From NCBI GenBank assembly GCA_026874595.1, contig CM049321.1, forward strand, positions 9,110,979 through 9,174,978: DNA of 64,000 nucleotides, written 5' to 3'. The notes under the pieces are model-generated. The model ran no database searches, had not been told where the DNA came from, and saw nothing but the letters and a program-made list of their open reading frames with translations. This stretch comes from Sipunculus nudus (lineage: Eukaryota > Annelida > Sipuncula > Golfingiida > Sipunculidae). Below are positions 12,401-22,090 of the stretch, piece by piece. Positions within the stretch are counted from its first letter, which is position 1, and each line of letters starts with the position of its first letter. Both the position numbers and the translations under genes were made by a program.

Positions 12401-15400
12401 ACCTCTTTTAATATTGTTTATATTAAATTCTAATAAACTTTGTCATTTCCCTTTGAGTTAGAATATGGTGTCATGCGTTTCACACAAACTATTATAAATT
12501 AAGTGTAAATAAAGTGTGTGTGCCTGTATGTGTCAAATGTTTTTTGAGTGGCTATACATACTGAGCTATGTCGTAGGCCTAACTTATCCAAATGGAATTT
12601 TTAATATATGAATCGCGCGCAGACGAAATAATATTGTGTATTATAAACATTACATCGGTTATTTCATAACGAGATCGTAGTTGCCCGATCGCAAAGTGGT
12701 CCGAGATCGTAGTTGCCAGATACAAAGTGGTCCGAGATCGTCGGCCCAGTGGTCCGAGATCGTAATGGTCCGATCTGAAGTGGCCGACTTCGTATGGGCC
12801 GAGATGTAAAAGGTCCGAGATCTCCAGGTACCAGTTATTCACTCATTGGTTGCCAAGTAATTACACCTGGCCAGATGTAATTGGTTAGTAGTTACCCATC
12901 ATTCAGAAAGAATCCAGTTGATATGTGGGCAAAAGGCAAAGGTCATAGGTCAGGTCAACTTATTTTGTAGACCATCTCTATTTTTCTTGTATATATAAGC
13001 TTGCACTCCAGCTGGTACATCTCACCCCGTGGCTGTAATTGTGAGTGACACTGGTGACATATGACTCCCTTTTGTATCAGGCTATTAAGTGATAAGGCTG
13101 AGTGATAAGTACCTCGTTACTGCATAACAAAACACTGTTGTTGGAATACTTCAGCCAGGAATTAACACTATGAGAGTGTAGTATTAAGGTTTAGCTACTG
13201 ATTTATAAGATGATGGGAACATTTTGCAGTTTATTTTATGGAATCATAGCAATAAACTTAGTTTCCTAGATATCTGAATATTTTTGTATAAATCACCACA
13301 TATAAAAGCAAGTGTTTGTTCTCATAATATTTGGATGTGTACTTGATTTAGGATGGCTTTATTTTATTACAAGACTCTTAGTCATGCTTTCTGCATTTCT
13401 TTTCTTTCAGGTTTTGCAGTTTACCAACCCTGCTGACCCCATTGAAAAGCAGAGTGATTGTAAAAAATATTGGACCTACACTTTTACATTTGCATATCTA
13501 TAAATCTGATATGAGTGCCTGAACATGCCTTTTGAATTGTTTTGGACATTCATTACTGTAACATCACTTGGAGAATTTGCCCCAAGTTTGGTCTCTTATT
13601 GGAGGATGTGTGATATTAAATTTCAGACTTGTCAGAAATCCATTATGTCTGCCAGTTAGCCACCTTAGAAATCCTTTTTTTCAGTGCAGTTTCAGTAATT
13701 TTCCTTCAATTTTTGGTCCGATTTAGAGAATGGTTGTTGTCTGATTTCAGACCTGTCAGAAGTCCAAAATGGCCACCAAGCAACCATCTTTAAATTCCTT
13801 TTGATCATATTATCTCAAGAACTGTTAAAGTGAAGGCAGTCGGACGTATATTAATGTAATCTTGCAAAGGATTGGGTCAAATATTTCTTAATAAATATTA
13901 TCATCATATATGAAAGTGCATTACAGTTGGCTTGTATTGAATAAAAATTCATACAGAAGCACCTGTTTCTCAGTAATTCTTGCATGGATTTCCTTGATTT
14001 TTTGCTATATATTTTGATCTTATATTTGCCCTTTGTGGTGTTCCTTTTGAGACTGACAGGTATCAAGTAAGCTATGGGAACAGTTCTGGATACCTTAACA
14101 ATCATACATTTTCCTCAGACCATCAATTCACTGTGTTTTAACCAGACATAGGTGATATATATTTCTGTTGTCGTAGAAAATTTATACAAATTGGCAAATT
14201 GGTTCTTCAAAATTTGACTGGAAGTTGTTAATCTCAGCCCATGATGTCGCAGATCATGCTTGGCAGCTGAGCGTCATGACCCATGGGTCACTTGTTTTAT
14301 TCCCCTGTCTATAATGGTCCATCCATCCGTCCTTCAATCTGTTGTCTGTCCGTTCACTGTTATTGTCACTGCAATAACTTACCAGGGATTTGAGGGATTT
14401 TGATGGAACTCACCATAACTTCCAACCAATAGATTATTTCATCCGAGTTGGATTAGAGTCTAAATCCATACATATTTAATGAAGTCAGAGGTCACCAAGC
14501 TGCTTAATGGTGTCACCGTGATAACTCACCAGGATTAATTATGATGGATTTCTATGAATCTCAGAAGAAATGTTAACAAATATAATATCTCGCCTAAGTT
14601 TAATTTCTGCAAAAATTTTAATTATATTGAATTAGGTCAAATGTCACCATACTTTGGTGGAATTTTGATGACTCAACCAAAATCTGATCGATTTTAATGA
14701 AACTCATTATAAATATTAACCAATAGAGTTTCTCCCCTGAATTAAATTCTAGGCAAAATTCACATATACATGTATTTAGTGAGGTCAGAGGTCACAAAAC
14801 ATATGACGGGCATAAATTGCACCCTCTGTATTGCTCTTAATTCAAATCTTGTTACAGCTAGTTATGTTTTTAGGTCAGGGTATTCATAAAATCTTTCAGA
14901 AGAAATTGATAATTTAATTATTTACATTTTAATGCAGCATTAATATAAATGAGCTTAATCACATTATAAATGCAGCTAATGACATTATATTGCACACTCT
15001 AAGAAATTATTGATAAATATACATTATTAATTAAACAATCACCTACCCCAAGTCACCCTTGATCAGTCGTTTCAGCTGTTCTGAATAAGGCCCCTTGTGA
15101 AATGGCAAATAAATGTCTTTTTATTAAAGCATGCATGTGCCACTAAAGTGGAATGTTCTTTTGACCTTTTGATCTTGACCTTTGCCTAATAGGCTTTAGT
15201 GGTCTTATTATATAAACACGAATCAAAGTTTCTCAGGGTCAGAACCACACTAATCAATCGCTGAATCTGACTTTTTTTGTTGCATGCTCTGGCCACTGTT
15301 GGCTCTGTGCTCCCAGGCAGCTGATAAGGTTGGCTAATAACACTGTGGTATCAGATGATCAGCCCGCATAGAGCTTGATTATGCAATGGTTTGCTGTTTT

Positions 15401-17659
15401 TCACTTTCTTATATTGTTTTTGTCACAGGAATTTCTCTGCATTTTCCTTTTATTATATTGACTATGTCTATGTCTCCTGTCCTCTCTCACTCCGTCCCTC
15501 CCTCTGCTCCTGCTCTTTGTCTCTGTCTGTCTGTGTGTCTGTCTCTCTAAGTGTCTCTCTTGCTTTCTCTCTCTGTGTCTGTTTCTCTCTCTGTGTCTGT
15601 GTCTCTTTCTCTTTTTCTTTGTCTCCTTCTCTCATGTTCCCTCTCTGTAGTGAAGGACAGACGCTCATTATTTCTATGTCCCCGGTCAATGGTTTTGAAA
15701 GGGAATATAGAAATAGTGGAAATCTGTCTGTCAGCCCGTCCCTCTGAAGTAAGGTGTTAGCTAAATAACAAACTGATATGGAATCACCAATCTCGAACTT
15801 TTGATGCAACACATGGAGAGTTCAAATTCAAATATGGATGACCTTGACACATTTTTTTTTAAGGTGACTGATGTCATTATGCTAATTGATGTAAGCACAA
15901 TAACTTGATAAGAATTACAGGATCAGTCACCAAACCAGAAGCAGATCCAGAGGGCTTCCAGGGATTCGAGACTCCTCCCTTTTTTTCTGTCACTGCAACC
16001 TTTTTCTAAGGTTTTCAGACCAAATTTTAGTGCCTGGACCCCCTTTTCCAGACCTGGGGACCTTTTTTTAGTTTTTTTCTGAGTCCTCCTGGGCTGGTCC
16101 CCCCTTCTTCTGAATCCTGGATCTGTCCCTGCAAACACAACCTGGTCATTGATGGATCCCAGGGAGGGCTAGTTCAATTTTGTTAATGGATGACCTTGAT
16201 GCAATTTTTCAAGGTCATAGAAATGATCATGCTAAAATAATGTCAGATCATGCTAATAACTTAGAATAAGTGGCAAATTTACCTTACCCACACTACTGAT
16301 GCATCCAATGAAGAGCTATTTCAAGTTTGAATATGGATGATCTTGGTCAGTCCAAGGTCACTCAGACATTACTTGTTACATTTGTTACTGGTACATGTAT
16401 TACACTCATTGGTCCTTTTAAAATGTATCTCTTAAAATTTTCCACTGGTATTCAATACATTTCCTGCTCTTTCCAAGTTAGACTTTTTTCCAGATGTCAA
16501 ATTTTCTTGCTCTCTTTCTCTTTTTCTCTCTTAAACTGGTTGCCTGTCTCTTTTTTACTCTCTCTCTTGAGGTGCCAGGACTTCAGTCTCCTCAGGTGTT
16601 ATAGTTACCTGAGGGCCTCATTGTGTCTCTGATCTAGTTTGTTTTACTGTTTCCTCAGGTACTTGAGGTCCCAGGACTTCAGTCTCCTCAGGTGTTACAG
16701 TTACCTGAGGGCCTAATCTCATTTCTGATCTAGTTTATTTTACTGTTTCCTCAGGTACTTGAGGTGCCAGGACTTCAGTCTCCTCAGGTGTTACAGTTAC
16801 CTGAGGGCCTCATCATGCTCTGATCTAGTTTATTTTACTGTTTCCTCAGATACTTGAGGTGCCAGGACTTCAGTCTCCTCAGGTGTTACAGTTACCTGAG
16901 GGCCTAATCTTGTTTCTGATCTAGTTTATTTTACTGTTTCCTCAGATACTTGAGGTCCCAGGACTCCAGTCTCCTCAGGTGTTACAGTTACCTGAGTGCC
17001 TCATCACATCTCTGATCTAGTTTACTTTACTCTTTCTTCAGGTACTTGAGGTGCCAGGACTCCAGTCTCCTCAGGTGTTACAGTTACCTGAGGGCCTTGT
17101 CATGCCACTTGGTGGTACCTTGCACCTTGTCAAGATGGAGAGTTCCACTGGAGATAGTAATACACAACAGGTTGGTAAAAAATTTTAATATTTTTATTAT
17201 ATAATACATATTACTCGAAATATTACATATAAATATTAAACATTTTATTATATCCTTTCAATTACCAGCAGCAATCAGTCAACTCTTAACTAGTCCACCT
17301 GTGTGGACTGTGGTAATTCTAAAAGTAATCTGACAATGCCCTTTTAAATTGGCCTTTTGGAATACATTTTTGCCACTTATATTTGAAAAAGAAAAATATC
17401 AAGTATCATGATTAATTCAAATTACTGTGTTTTACAATTGTTATAAAGGTGATACCAATTATTGATTGAAACTTATCTTTACATTTGACCTTGAATGCAT
17501 GACCTAGAACTTTGTCTTGTTTTGTAGTTAATCATCATGGAGGGAGCCGATGATATTACTACCCCAGACAAAGAAATTACAGAGAGTGATAATATCCAGT
17601 ACACTGTAGAACTTCCTGCCAATAGTACAATGGAGGTGACGGAGCAAGTGGGGGACTAG
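397..17659 (+). CDS. C2H2 zinc-finger protein, 3' part of gene (six exons)
   Basis: A probable nuclear DNA- or RNA-binding protein whose N-terminal exons lie before the window. Six exons can be joined: 397-480, 1041-1129, 1902-2058, 3097-3194, 17042-17170, 17528-17659. All borders are AG/GT and the phases agree at every junction (1-1, 0-0, 1-1, 0-0, 0-0), giving 228 residues plus a split first codon and a TAG stop. Three C2H2 fingers follow one another: CDIC..H..H (spacing x2, x12, x3), CSQC..H..H (x2, x12, x4) and CHLC..H..H (x2, x12, x4). The linkers are DERPYV, HGERNHQ and HKGETPFP, close to the usual TGEKP type. The last 120 residues hold no finger and are acidic towards the end. I cannot name the orthologue; a poly-zinc-finger factor of the ZFAT/ZNF335 kind is possible but unproven. 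The joining by phase is strong support; transcript data are lacking. Confidence 0.8.
1041..1129 (+). CDS. Zinc-finger gene exon: second C2H2 finger
   Basis: The acceptor is tggttcacag. The first two bases complete a GAG codon with the last base of the previous exon and so restore the linker HGERNHQ. The exon then encodes CSQCSYAT...H-x4-H and ends in phase 0 at the strong donor aag|gtaaga. Confidence 0.78.
1230..1530 (+). repeat. Dispersed repeat, 'cttaccaggg' type
   Basis: The stretch 'aatcacttaccagggattgg ... accaataggttatctcccctga ... ggtcacca' returns, diverged, near 14,350-14,800. This identifies an interspersed repeat inside two different introns of the same gene. It has no coding capacity. 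Confidence 0.55.
1902..2058 (+). CDS. Zinc-finger gene exon: third C2H2 finger and tail
   Basis: The acceptor is ttgtccgccag. The phase-0 start gives GETPFPCHLCSYKT, so the linker reads HKGETPFP across the junction. After the finger (H-x4-H) comes a basic stretch with KVEVKSNQIRIPRIHV, which could be a nuclear localisation or DNA-contact segment. The exon ends in phase 1 at cag|gtacag. Confidence 0.78.
3097..3194 (+). CDS. Zinc-finger gene exon: linker region
   Basis: The acceptor is aaacag. The exon encodes about 33 residues of polar sequence (DGVVKERQTSLLTG...) without a recognisable domain. It ends at a consensus donor, aaa|gtaagt, in phase 0. It fits the phase-1 end of the preceding exon, but as a finger-less stretch it is less certain than the finger exons. 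Confidence 0.62.
3195..4790. other. Start of the 13.8-kb intron; (GTCT)n-rich patch at 3930-4000
   Basis: This is AT-rich intron sequence. A patch of imperfect GTCT units (gtttgtctgtctctcagtct...) at 3950-4000, followed by 'tttccgtgtgatgactttcc', resembles the start of a molluscan interspersed repeat. I see no gene. Confidence 0.4.
4790..4905 (+). repeat. Dispersed 'agctcagctga' repeat with (GTCC)n microsatellite
   Basis: A short imperfect inverted head (agctcagctgac / tcatctgagcta) is followed by (GTCC)n at about 4841-4896 and then 'gtggcacgttttgaaaccgtaag'. A second copy with the same head starts near 10,573, where the (GTCC) part has become GGCCG/GTCC. This is an interspersed repeat family, not a gene. 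Confidence 0.65.
4905..6245 (+). repeat. Tandem pair of about 675-bp repeat units
   Basis: Two diverged units lie head to tail. Landmarks recur at a distance of about 670-685 bp: 'agatgtc(t/c)cc' near 4951 and 5636, 'actgcctaatatcaaaaccact' near 5069 and 5751, 'ttatgggcccaaacataatgca' near 5186 and 5866, and 'ttgcccaactttgaccatggcac' near 5386 and 6059. The region contains only short incidental open frames. Confidence 0.72.
6245..8980. other. Intron sequence without recognisable gene
   Basis: AT-rich noncoding sequence. A patch at 7445-7600 is made of degenerate 'gacttgGACT' words (actcagacttggactcag...), also seen weakly at 4435-4520, and probably derives from an inverted-repeat element. 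No exon with convincing borders was found. Confidence 0.4.
8985..9815 (+). repeat. 25-bp minisatellite, about 33 copies, with 75-bp higher-order period
   Basis: The monomer is cacagtctaaacatgaagtc plus ttggt (25 bp). The copies vary (atg/att, ggtc/gctc), but the 25-bp spacing is kept over about 830 bp. In the centre a three-monomer block recurs: the diagnostic 'tgctcac' variant sits at 9341, 9416 and 9491, exactly 75 bp apart. This is a recent amplification by unequal exchange inside an older array. Confidence 0.88.
9816..10572. other. Intron sequence without recognisable gene
   Basis: AT-rich intron between the 25-bp minisatellite and the next dispersed repeat. I see no conserved motif or exon. 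Confidence 0.4.
10573..11510 (+). repeat. Dispersed repeat with AGGTCA direct-repeat array
   Basis: The 'agctcagctgac' head and a GTCC/GGCCG-rich part (10573-10700) are followed by four imperfect units of about 135-147 bp. Each unit holds 'accaacaggggaag' and an 'aaggtcaaaggtcaaggtcac' block (near 10868, 11017, 11153 and 11289). The block contains AGGTCA-A-AGGTCA, a perfect DR1. The repeat resumes at 12841-12960 on the other side of the inserted 11511-12832 element. Confidence 0.75.
11511..12832. mobile_element. Inverted-repeat DNA element (1.32 kb, non-autonomous)
   Basis: The ends are inverted copies over roughly 110-130 bp. The left end reads ctggagatctcggaccttt..., and the reverse complement of the right end reads the same. 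The arms are built from short words 'atctcggaccac'. The flanks carry an identical 8-bp agttattc at 11503-11510 and 12833-12840, consistent with a target-site duplication (8 bp is typical of hAT). No transposase frame is inside. The interior has a (tgaatgaaaga)n-like patch (about 11,850-12,125) and a duplicated 'ttctaataaac..ttt..tttgagtt' segment (about 12,160 and 12,425). Confidence 0.75.
12841..14265. other. Intron sequence; remainder of AGGTCA repeat, then unassigned
   Basis: 12,841-12,960 continues the AGGTCA-rich repeat interrupted by the element at 11511-12832. 13,560-13,830 has two diverged copies of a 'ttcagac(t/c)tgtcagaa' segment (near 13,622 and 13,745). A possible exon start at 13,411 was considered and rejected. 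Confidence 0.4.
14270..14840 (+). repeat. Dispersed repeat, 'cttaccaggg' type, second copy
   Basis: The module 'tgcaataacttaccaggga ... gatggaactca ... aatagattatttcatc ... gaggtcagaggtcacc' is present in two or three internally repeated pieces. It matches the repeat at 1230-1530. Noncoding. Confidence 0.55.
14841..15460. other. Intron sequence without recognisable gene
   Basis: AT-rich noncoding sequence. No repeat family or exon is recognised. Confidence 0.35.
15470..15660 (+). repeat. CT/GTCT-rich low-complexity tract
   Basis: Pyrimidine-rich sequence made of ctct, gtct and tgtgtct words. It creates long but meaningless open frames on both strands (Ser/Leu-rich forward, Glu/Arg-rich reverse). 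Confidence 0.75.
15920..16140 (-). repeat. Interspersed repeat ('GTDPGFRRRG' type)
   Basis: Read on the minus strand it starts 'cagggacagatccaggattc' and encodes the fragment GTDPGFRRRG, familiar as translated junk of abundant invertebrate interspersed repeats. There is no independent gene evidence. Confidence 0.45.
16141..16560. other. Intron sequence without recognisable gene
   Basis: Noncoding sequence. It ends in a CT-rich tract (16,500-16,560) that runs into the first copy of the 96-bp array. Confidence 0.4.
16563..17137 (+). repeat. 96-bp tandem array duplicating splice acceptor and exon 5 start (6 copies)
   Basis: Copies begin near 16563, 16659, 16755, 16850, 16946 and 17042 (spacing 95-96 bp). 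Each has 'tttcctcag', a 3' splice site, followed by 'gtacttgaggtgccagg...cagttacctgag', the first part of coding exon 5, then 'ctgatctagttt' and the next acceptor. In copies 1-5 the exon-like part runs into a stop (atc tag), so only the last copy continues into a full exon. Some acceptors read cagGT and two read cagAT. Confidence 0.88.
17042..17170 (+). CDS. Zinc-finger gene exon: C-terminal region
   Basis: This 129-nt phase-0 exon encodes VLEVPGLQSPQVLQLPEG followed by a hydrophobic/polar stretch. Its acceptor (ctttcttcag) is the last of six tandem copies. It ends in acacaacag|gttggt. It has no known domain; Gln/Leu/Pro-rich composition may suit an activation or interaction surface (inference). 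Confidence 0.68.
17528..17659 (+). CDS. Zinc-finger gene terminal exon
   Basis: The acceptor is tcttgttttgtag. The phase-0 exon encodes 43 residues, acidic (LIIMEGADDITTPDKEITES...), and ends TEQVGD with TAG at 17657-17659. No finger is present. The 357-nt intron before it (17171-17527) is unremarkable. Confidence 0.7.
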   Translation, partial: LIIMEGADDITTPDKEITESDNIQYTVELPANSTMEVTEQVGD

Positions 17660-18700
17660 CTTGCTGTATGGATGGTTTAGTTTGGTCAGACTATTCGAAG
17701 GAAACCTCCAAAAACAACAGAAAGCAACCGGGAAAATCAACCAGTTGCACTGAGAATCAACAAAGTTTTTTAGACATTCCTGAATATTTTTTTGTATTAA
17801 CTGATAACTATTATAAAGTTATTAGATGAATAAGGGTAAAAGTATTATTTATCATAATATATAACAAAGTAAATAATTTACATACAGTATATATATTCCT
17901 TTCACAGTTTGAAGGTCTAATATACTTCCTTACTTATTTTTTAAATACTCTAAAAACAAAGGAATTTATTTTATTCAGAAATGAAAATTATAGTTCAATA
18001 GTGACATTTTTATACTGACCAGAGAATCAGGCATGGTTTGGTATGTGCCCAGGGCTTTGGAATGAGGAAGAGTTATCGCCACCTGATGGTCAAATTGGTA
18101 CTAACATTGCCAACAGCAGCTTGTCAGGAGAGAAGTAAATGCCAATTTCAGTTATATATTCATTTAAATTAGCGGAAGGAATTGGTTTTAAAATCATAAT
18201 CCATGATTGAAAAATAAAAATGACTTATGATTGAGTATTAATTGATTATTTTATGTATTTTCTGTATTACCATGAAACCTGATGTATACCAGTGCCTAAA
18301 TGATTGATTCTAGGAAAGTTTGACATTTACATTGGTACTCATAATGGAACCATAAATCCACCTACATCCATTGAGCATTGTTAGCTGTGCAAGGTTCAAT
18401 TTTGATGTTGTTCGTTACTTTGTGTTTGGGAATCTCTGACAGGATTACATACATTGCATGTGCATGCATAATTGTATCTGCCAAAAGAAAAATTTCTGAA
18501 AACTATGTTTTTGACCGGGTTCTGCCAAAGACATCTATGCTGCCACAGTGTTTGTCTGAGACCAGAGGACTGATTTTTTTTAAAACATGTGAACTGGTGC
18601 CCAACCATTTGGCATTAACCCATGACCTTTCCTCCCTGCAGTGTGTCCAGCTGTGTGTCTTTTTTTCACACATTAACCCACATATCTTCAGACTCCTTAT
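17660..18700 (+). other. Probable 3' UTR and downstream spacer of the zinc-finger gene
   Basis: AT-rich sequence after the stop codon. An aataaa hexamer at 18213-18218 is a candidate poly(A) signal, but others could serve. No coding region is recognised. Confidence 0.4.
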
Positions 18701-18714
18701 ACCAATGGGGCAGA

Positions 18715-19140
18715 AGTTTTGCACAAGTGTACCGCTTGGATAGCTCTATATCATACAAAAGAACTGGTGGCACCACCTGCTACCATTATTGCACAGTGTC
18801 CATCTGTTTATCTGCCATCAGTAAAAATCACTGATATATCTGCAGTGGTTGAACTTATTCACCTGAAATATTGCATGTGTGAACATCTTGGATAGCTTTC
18901 TTGATTTTATGGCAGGTACCACCTACATTTGTGTTTATGCTGCAAACATCAATGCTAATATCACAGGACTGGTAAGAAATATCCTCCTGAAATTTTGCAT
19001 GTGTATGGATCGCACATAGCTCTTTATCATTCACAAAACTAGAGGCGTCACCTGCAACCATTTTTCACAGCATCCATCTGTTTGTCTGCCGTGGGATAAA
19101 ATCACTCCTATCTTCTGTTTTAGGCGGATACACGAAGTCC
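18715..19140. repeat. Diverged repeat pair, about 295-bp spacing
   Basis: 'gatagctctatatcat..aaaagaactggtggcaccacctgc...ccatctgtttatctgcc' near 18,735-18,820 matches 'catagctctttatcat..aaaactagaggcgtcacctgc...ccatctgtttgtctgcc' near 19,013-19,091. An intermediate piece is at 18,885-18,935. Noncoding. Confidence 0.5.
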
Positions 19141-19261
19141 CTTGTTGACTACCCATATACTAGAGTTGGTTTTAATTGATAATGCAAAAATGCAATTTGA
19201 TTTTAAAAGAAAATGAAAAATTGTCAATTTCATTGATTCATCTGCACTCCACTAATTTATA

Positions 19262-19269
19262 TCTATCTA

Positions 19270-19331
<62 letters not shown>

Positions 19332-19332
19332 T
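19262..19332. repeat. (TA)n/(CA)n microsatellite
   Basis: tatc-tatc followed by (TA)n and (CA)n, directly next to the left end of the 19,330-19,520 inverted-repeat element. Confidence 0.9.
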
Positions 19333-19520
19333 TGGAACCCGCCTTGCAACCACCCCGCCTTGCGACCACCCGGCAATTGCCACCACCCCCACAATTACAA
19401 CCAATTTATTTGTCCCGAATATACAATCCAGGTAATTTAGAGTTTCACAAATACGACCATCCCCAAATTATGACCACTTTTGTCAGTCCCCCAGGTGTTC
19501 ATAATTGTGGGGTTCCACTG
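19330..19520. mobile_element. Small pogo-like MITE
   Basis: The left end reads cattggaacccgcc. The reverse complement of the right end reads cagtggaacccc and is followed by TA. The interior has 'cgaccac' words typical of these elements. It is about 190 bp with no coding capacity. The family assignment (Tc1-mariner/pogo type) rests on the end sequence and TA context only. Confidence 0.5.
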
Positions 19521-19609
19521 TATATATTTATCTCATTATGTAACTTATCAGTTACAAAAAAATTCAGGAATGTCAAAGAATTTAGTTGATTTTCAGTGTT
19601 TGTTGGTTG

Positions 19610-20700
19610 ATTTTCTGTGGTTTTCAGTGTTTTTGTGTATAGACTGACCGCTATTAGTGTTCTCTTTATAATATAATATAAATATTCTAAAACTTGAATC
19701 CAGCAACAACATAATAGAGGAGCCATGCAGTACGGCAATCAGCTGTGCATTGTGGGTCGTTGATCACGTTATATATCTGATGATGTTCATAACAGGGATT
19801 GAAACAAAACACTCATGAAAGACTCCTGATACACTCCTGATACACTCATGATACACACATGATACATTCATGATACAATAGACTAATGATACAAAACATA
19901 TCACAATACATCACTTATGATGCACTGTATGATACACAGAAGCAGTTTCAAGTCATTGCTGTTCTTTGGATTTGACTTAACTGGAATGTTGTTAACCAAT
20001 GAGATGCCAGTTAACGTATTTCTAGCCAATGAAATTTCACCTGACAATCATCAGGCCGCTGACCATTATTACATGCCGGAGTTTTCCAGTAAAATGTCAT
20101 TTGGGTGTTTACATTAAATTATAATATCGACATATTGATACAAGAATATCTTAAAACACCAGTATGATATTGGCCTTGGATTGCAGTATAACTAATGCAG
20201 AGTGTCAGCTGCTGGTAAATGTGCAACCCCTGGGTCACAGTTTCAGAACCTGTTTTGAATAATACGAATCTTACAGAAATGCATTGCATGAACTGAGCAT
20301 TAAGGCACTATAACATCAAAATCACGTCATTTGCACACAGTGTCTTGTTTATCTAGCTACTTGGGACGCAAATAAAAAGGTTTAAATATTTGTTTTTCGT
20401 TATTTTTTTCGTTATTGCTATTGTATGTGTGCGTGTGTGTGTGTGTGAGAGAGAGAGAATGTAAAAAAAGAGGAGTCATATTTTACGAGTAAATATATAT
20501 TAGAGAGGTCAGATTTTAGAGAAATTTATTGAAAGAACCTGTGCATGTGTGTATGTATGTTTGTGTATGAGGTAATAAACTTATGGTTGTAAATAACGCT
20601 AATATTAGTGTAGGAATGTGAAGAGCTCATTACTTTAGTAATAATTTAGAAATCTGGAATATTCGTAATTTACCTTAAAATCATACATAATACTTGATTA
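19610..20700 (+). repeat. Segmental duplication, unit 1 upstream block
   Basis: Homologous, apart from point changes and small indels, to about 28,560-29,720. Landmarks are 'agactgaccgctattagtgtt', 'gaatccagcaacaacataat', the 'tcatgatacac' minisatellite, 'gtgcaacccctgggtcacag', 'acagtgtcttgtttat' and 'aatctggaatat'. It contains no gene that I can recognise. Confidence 0.78.
19805..19885. repeat. 'ctcatgataca' minisatellite (11 bp)
   Basis: About six imperfect copies of an 11-bp word containing the palindrome tcatga. The orthologous array in the next duplication unit is at about 28,736-28,805. Confidence 0.75.
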
Positions 20701-22090
20701 CCCCTACATAAGGACATTAATTCCCTTTCGTATGTTTGCATATGTTTGTGTGTGTGTTTGTTCACAACATAACTCACGCAATAATGAATGAAATTTCATG
20801 AAATTATCAGAACTTCTTAAATTGGCCAGGGAAGAAACAGTTGTAATTTGGTATGGATCTAACATCTTCTCGGGATTCGGGTAGGTAATCAAGGAATATT
20901 TACATTTACAAATGTACAGTGGTGTACTGGAAATTTGACCAGAATAAATAAATGAATGCAAACACTGTTTTAGGACCTTCCGACAATAGGGACACCCCAC
21001 ATGACGGAGGCTTTATTTCTCAGCAGATTTCTAGTTGCCGTCACGAGTAAAGTATGCGCTTATTCCCGTTCGTAAATGTGTTTGATTGTGTTTGAATAAG
21101 TGAATAAGTGAATGCCAAAACGGTTATGGAGCAGCAACCCACTATTGGGAACCCCACATGGCGGAGGCTTGCGCTTCTTGGAATGCAGATTTCTAGTTAT
21201 AAAAATTTTTGGAAAAAATTGATATGTTACAGCCTAAAAACATTATTATAATGGGCCAAGAGAATTAACCGGAATAAACACAAAAGTAAAAAAAAAAAAA
21301 AAAAAAAGCCACAAAATTTTCTGTTTGCAGAATGCAGTTTCGTAAGGTATGTAGTTTGACATGCTAAAAGTCTACAAAGAAACCCGATGGGAAATATGAA
21401 TATTTTGCGTTTTAATTATATCCGAAGTCAGATATTTTGTAATAAATGACATTTTAAATCCTAATTTCAGTTAAAATCACGGTACTAAAGTAGGCAGAAC
21501 ATTGAAATATATATTTATAATTTTACAGAAATATAAACCGAAGAAAATAACAAAAACAAAATCAGGATTTTTATAAACTCATTCCAGAGATTGTTATCTG
21601 ATATATTTATTAAGGTATTTACTCGTGGGCATTCCCAATCTGTTAAAACTGCAGAAATCAATAATTACGACTCCGCTATAGAATATACATTACGTATGAG
21701 TAGATATAAATTATATATATTTCCTCTCCAAGTTTAACTAGAAAAATGACAGGTTGAAGCCAGAATAATGTCAGTTATCTATGTTTAAAATAAATATATA
21801 GAAAAAATGGTTGAGTACAGACTGTGTTTACGTGTAGGTTCCAAGATTGGAAGAATACAATTTAAAATTTCCTCTCTATTGTAACATTTAAAAAAAATAA
21901 AAAACAGGCCTATATATTAATTGGTTATAATGCAACAATAAGCTATAACACAGCAATTGGAGGACGTCTATATAAAATAAGATTGATTAAACACGTCGGT
22001 TTCTGTGTAAGAAAGAGTTTAGATTATTAGCAGGGATACCTAAATATAAACACACGAGCTGATCGATTGCGAATGTTTTACAAAACTAAT
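20701..22090. other. Unit 1 spacer; repeat pair at 20,985-21,205
   Basis: Two related pieces, 'caccccacatgacggaggct...cagatttctagttg' (about 20,990) and 'aaccccacatggcggaggct...cagatttctagtta' (about 21,152), lie about 160 bp apart, followed by an A19 run near 21,289. From about 21,380 on, the sequence is homologous to the upstream blocks of the other units (for example 'ttactcgtgggcattcc' against 59,158). Confidence 0.5.

Noticed and set aside
13411-13503. Exon-like frame VLQFTNPADPIEKQ after a strong acceptor (tttctttcag)
   Set aside because: It would fit phase 0 after the donor at 3195, but I found no phase-compatible donor; the frame simply runs into a stop with low-complexity residues. 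No domain.
15391-15812. Long open frames on both strands in the CT-rich tract
   Set aside because: Ser/Leu/Cys-rich on one strand and Glu/Gln/Arg-rich on the other, a pure consequence of (CTCT/GTCT)n composition.
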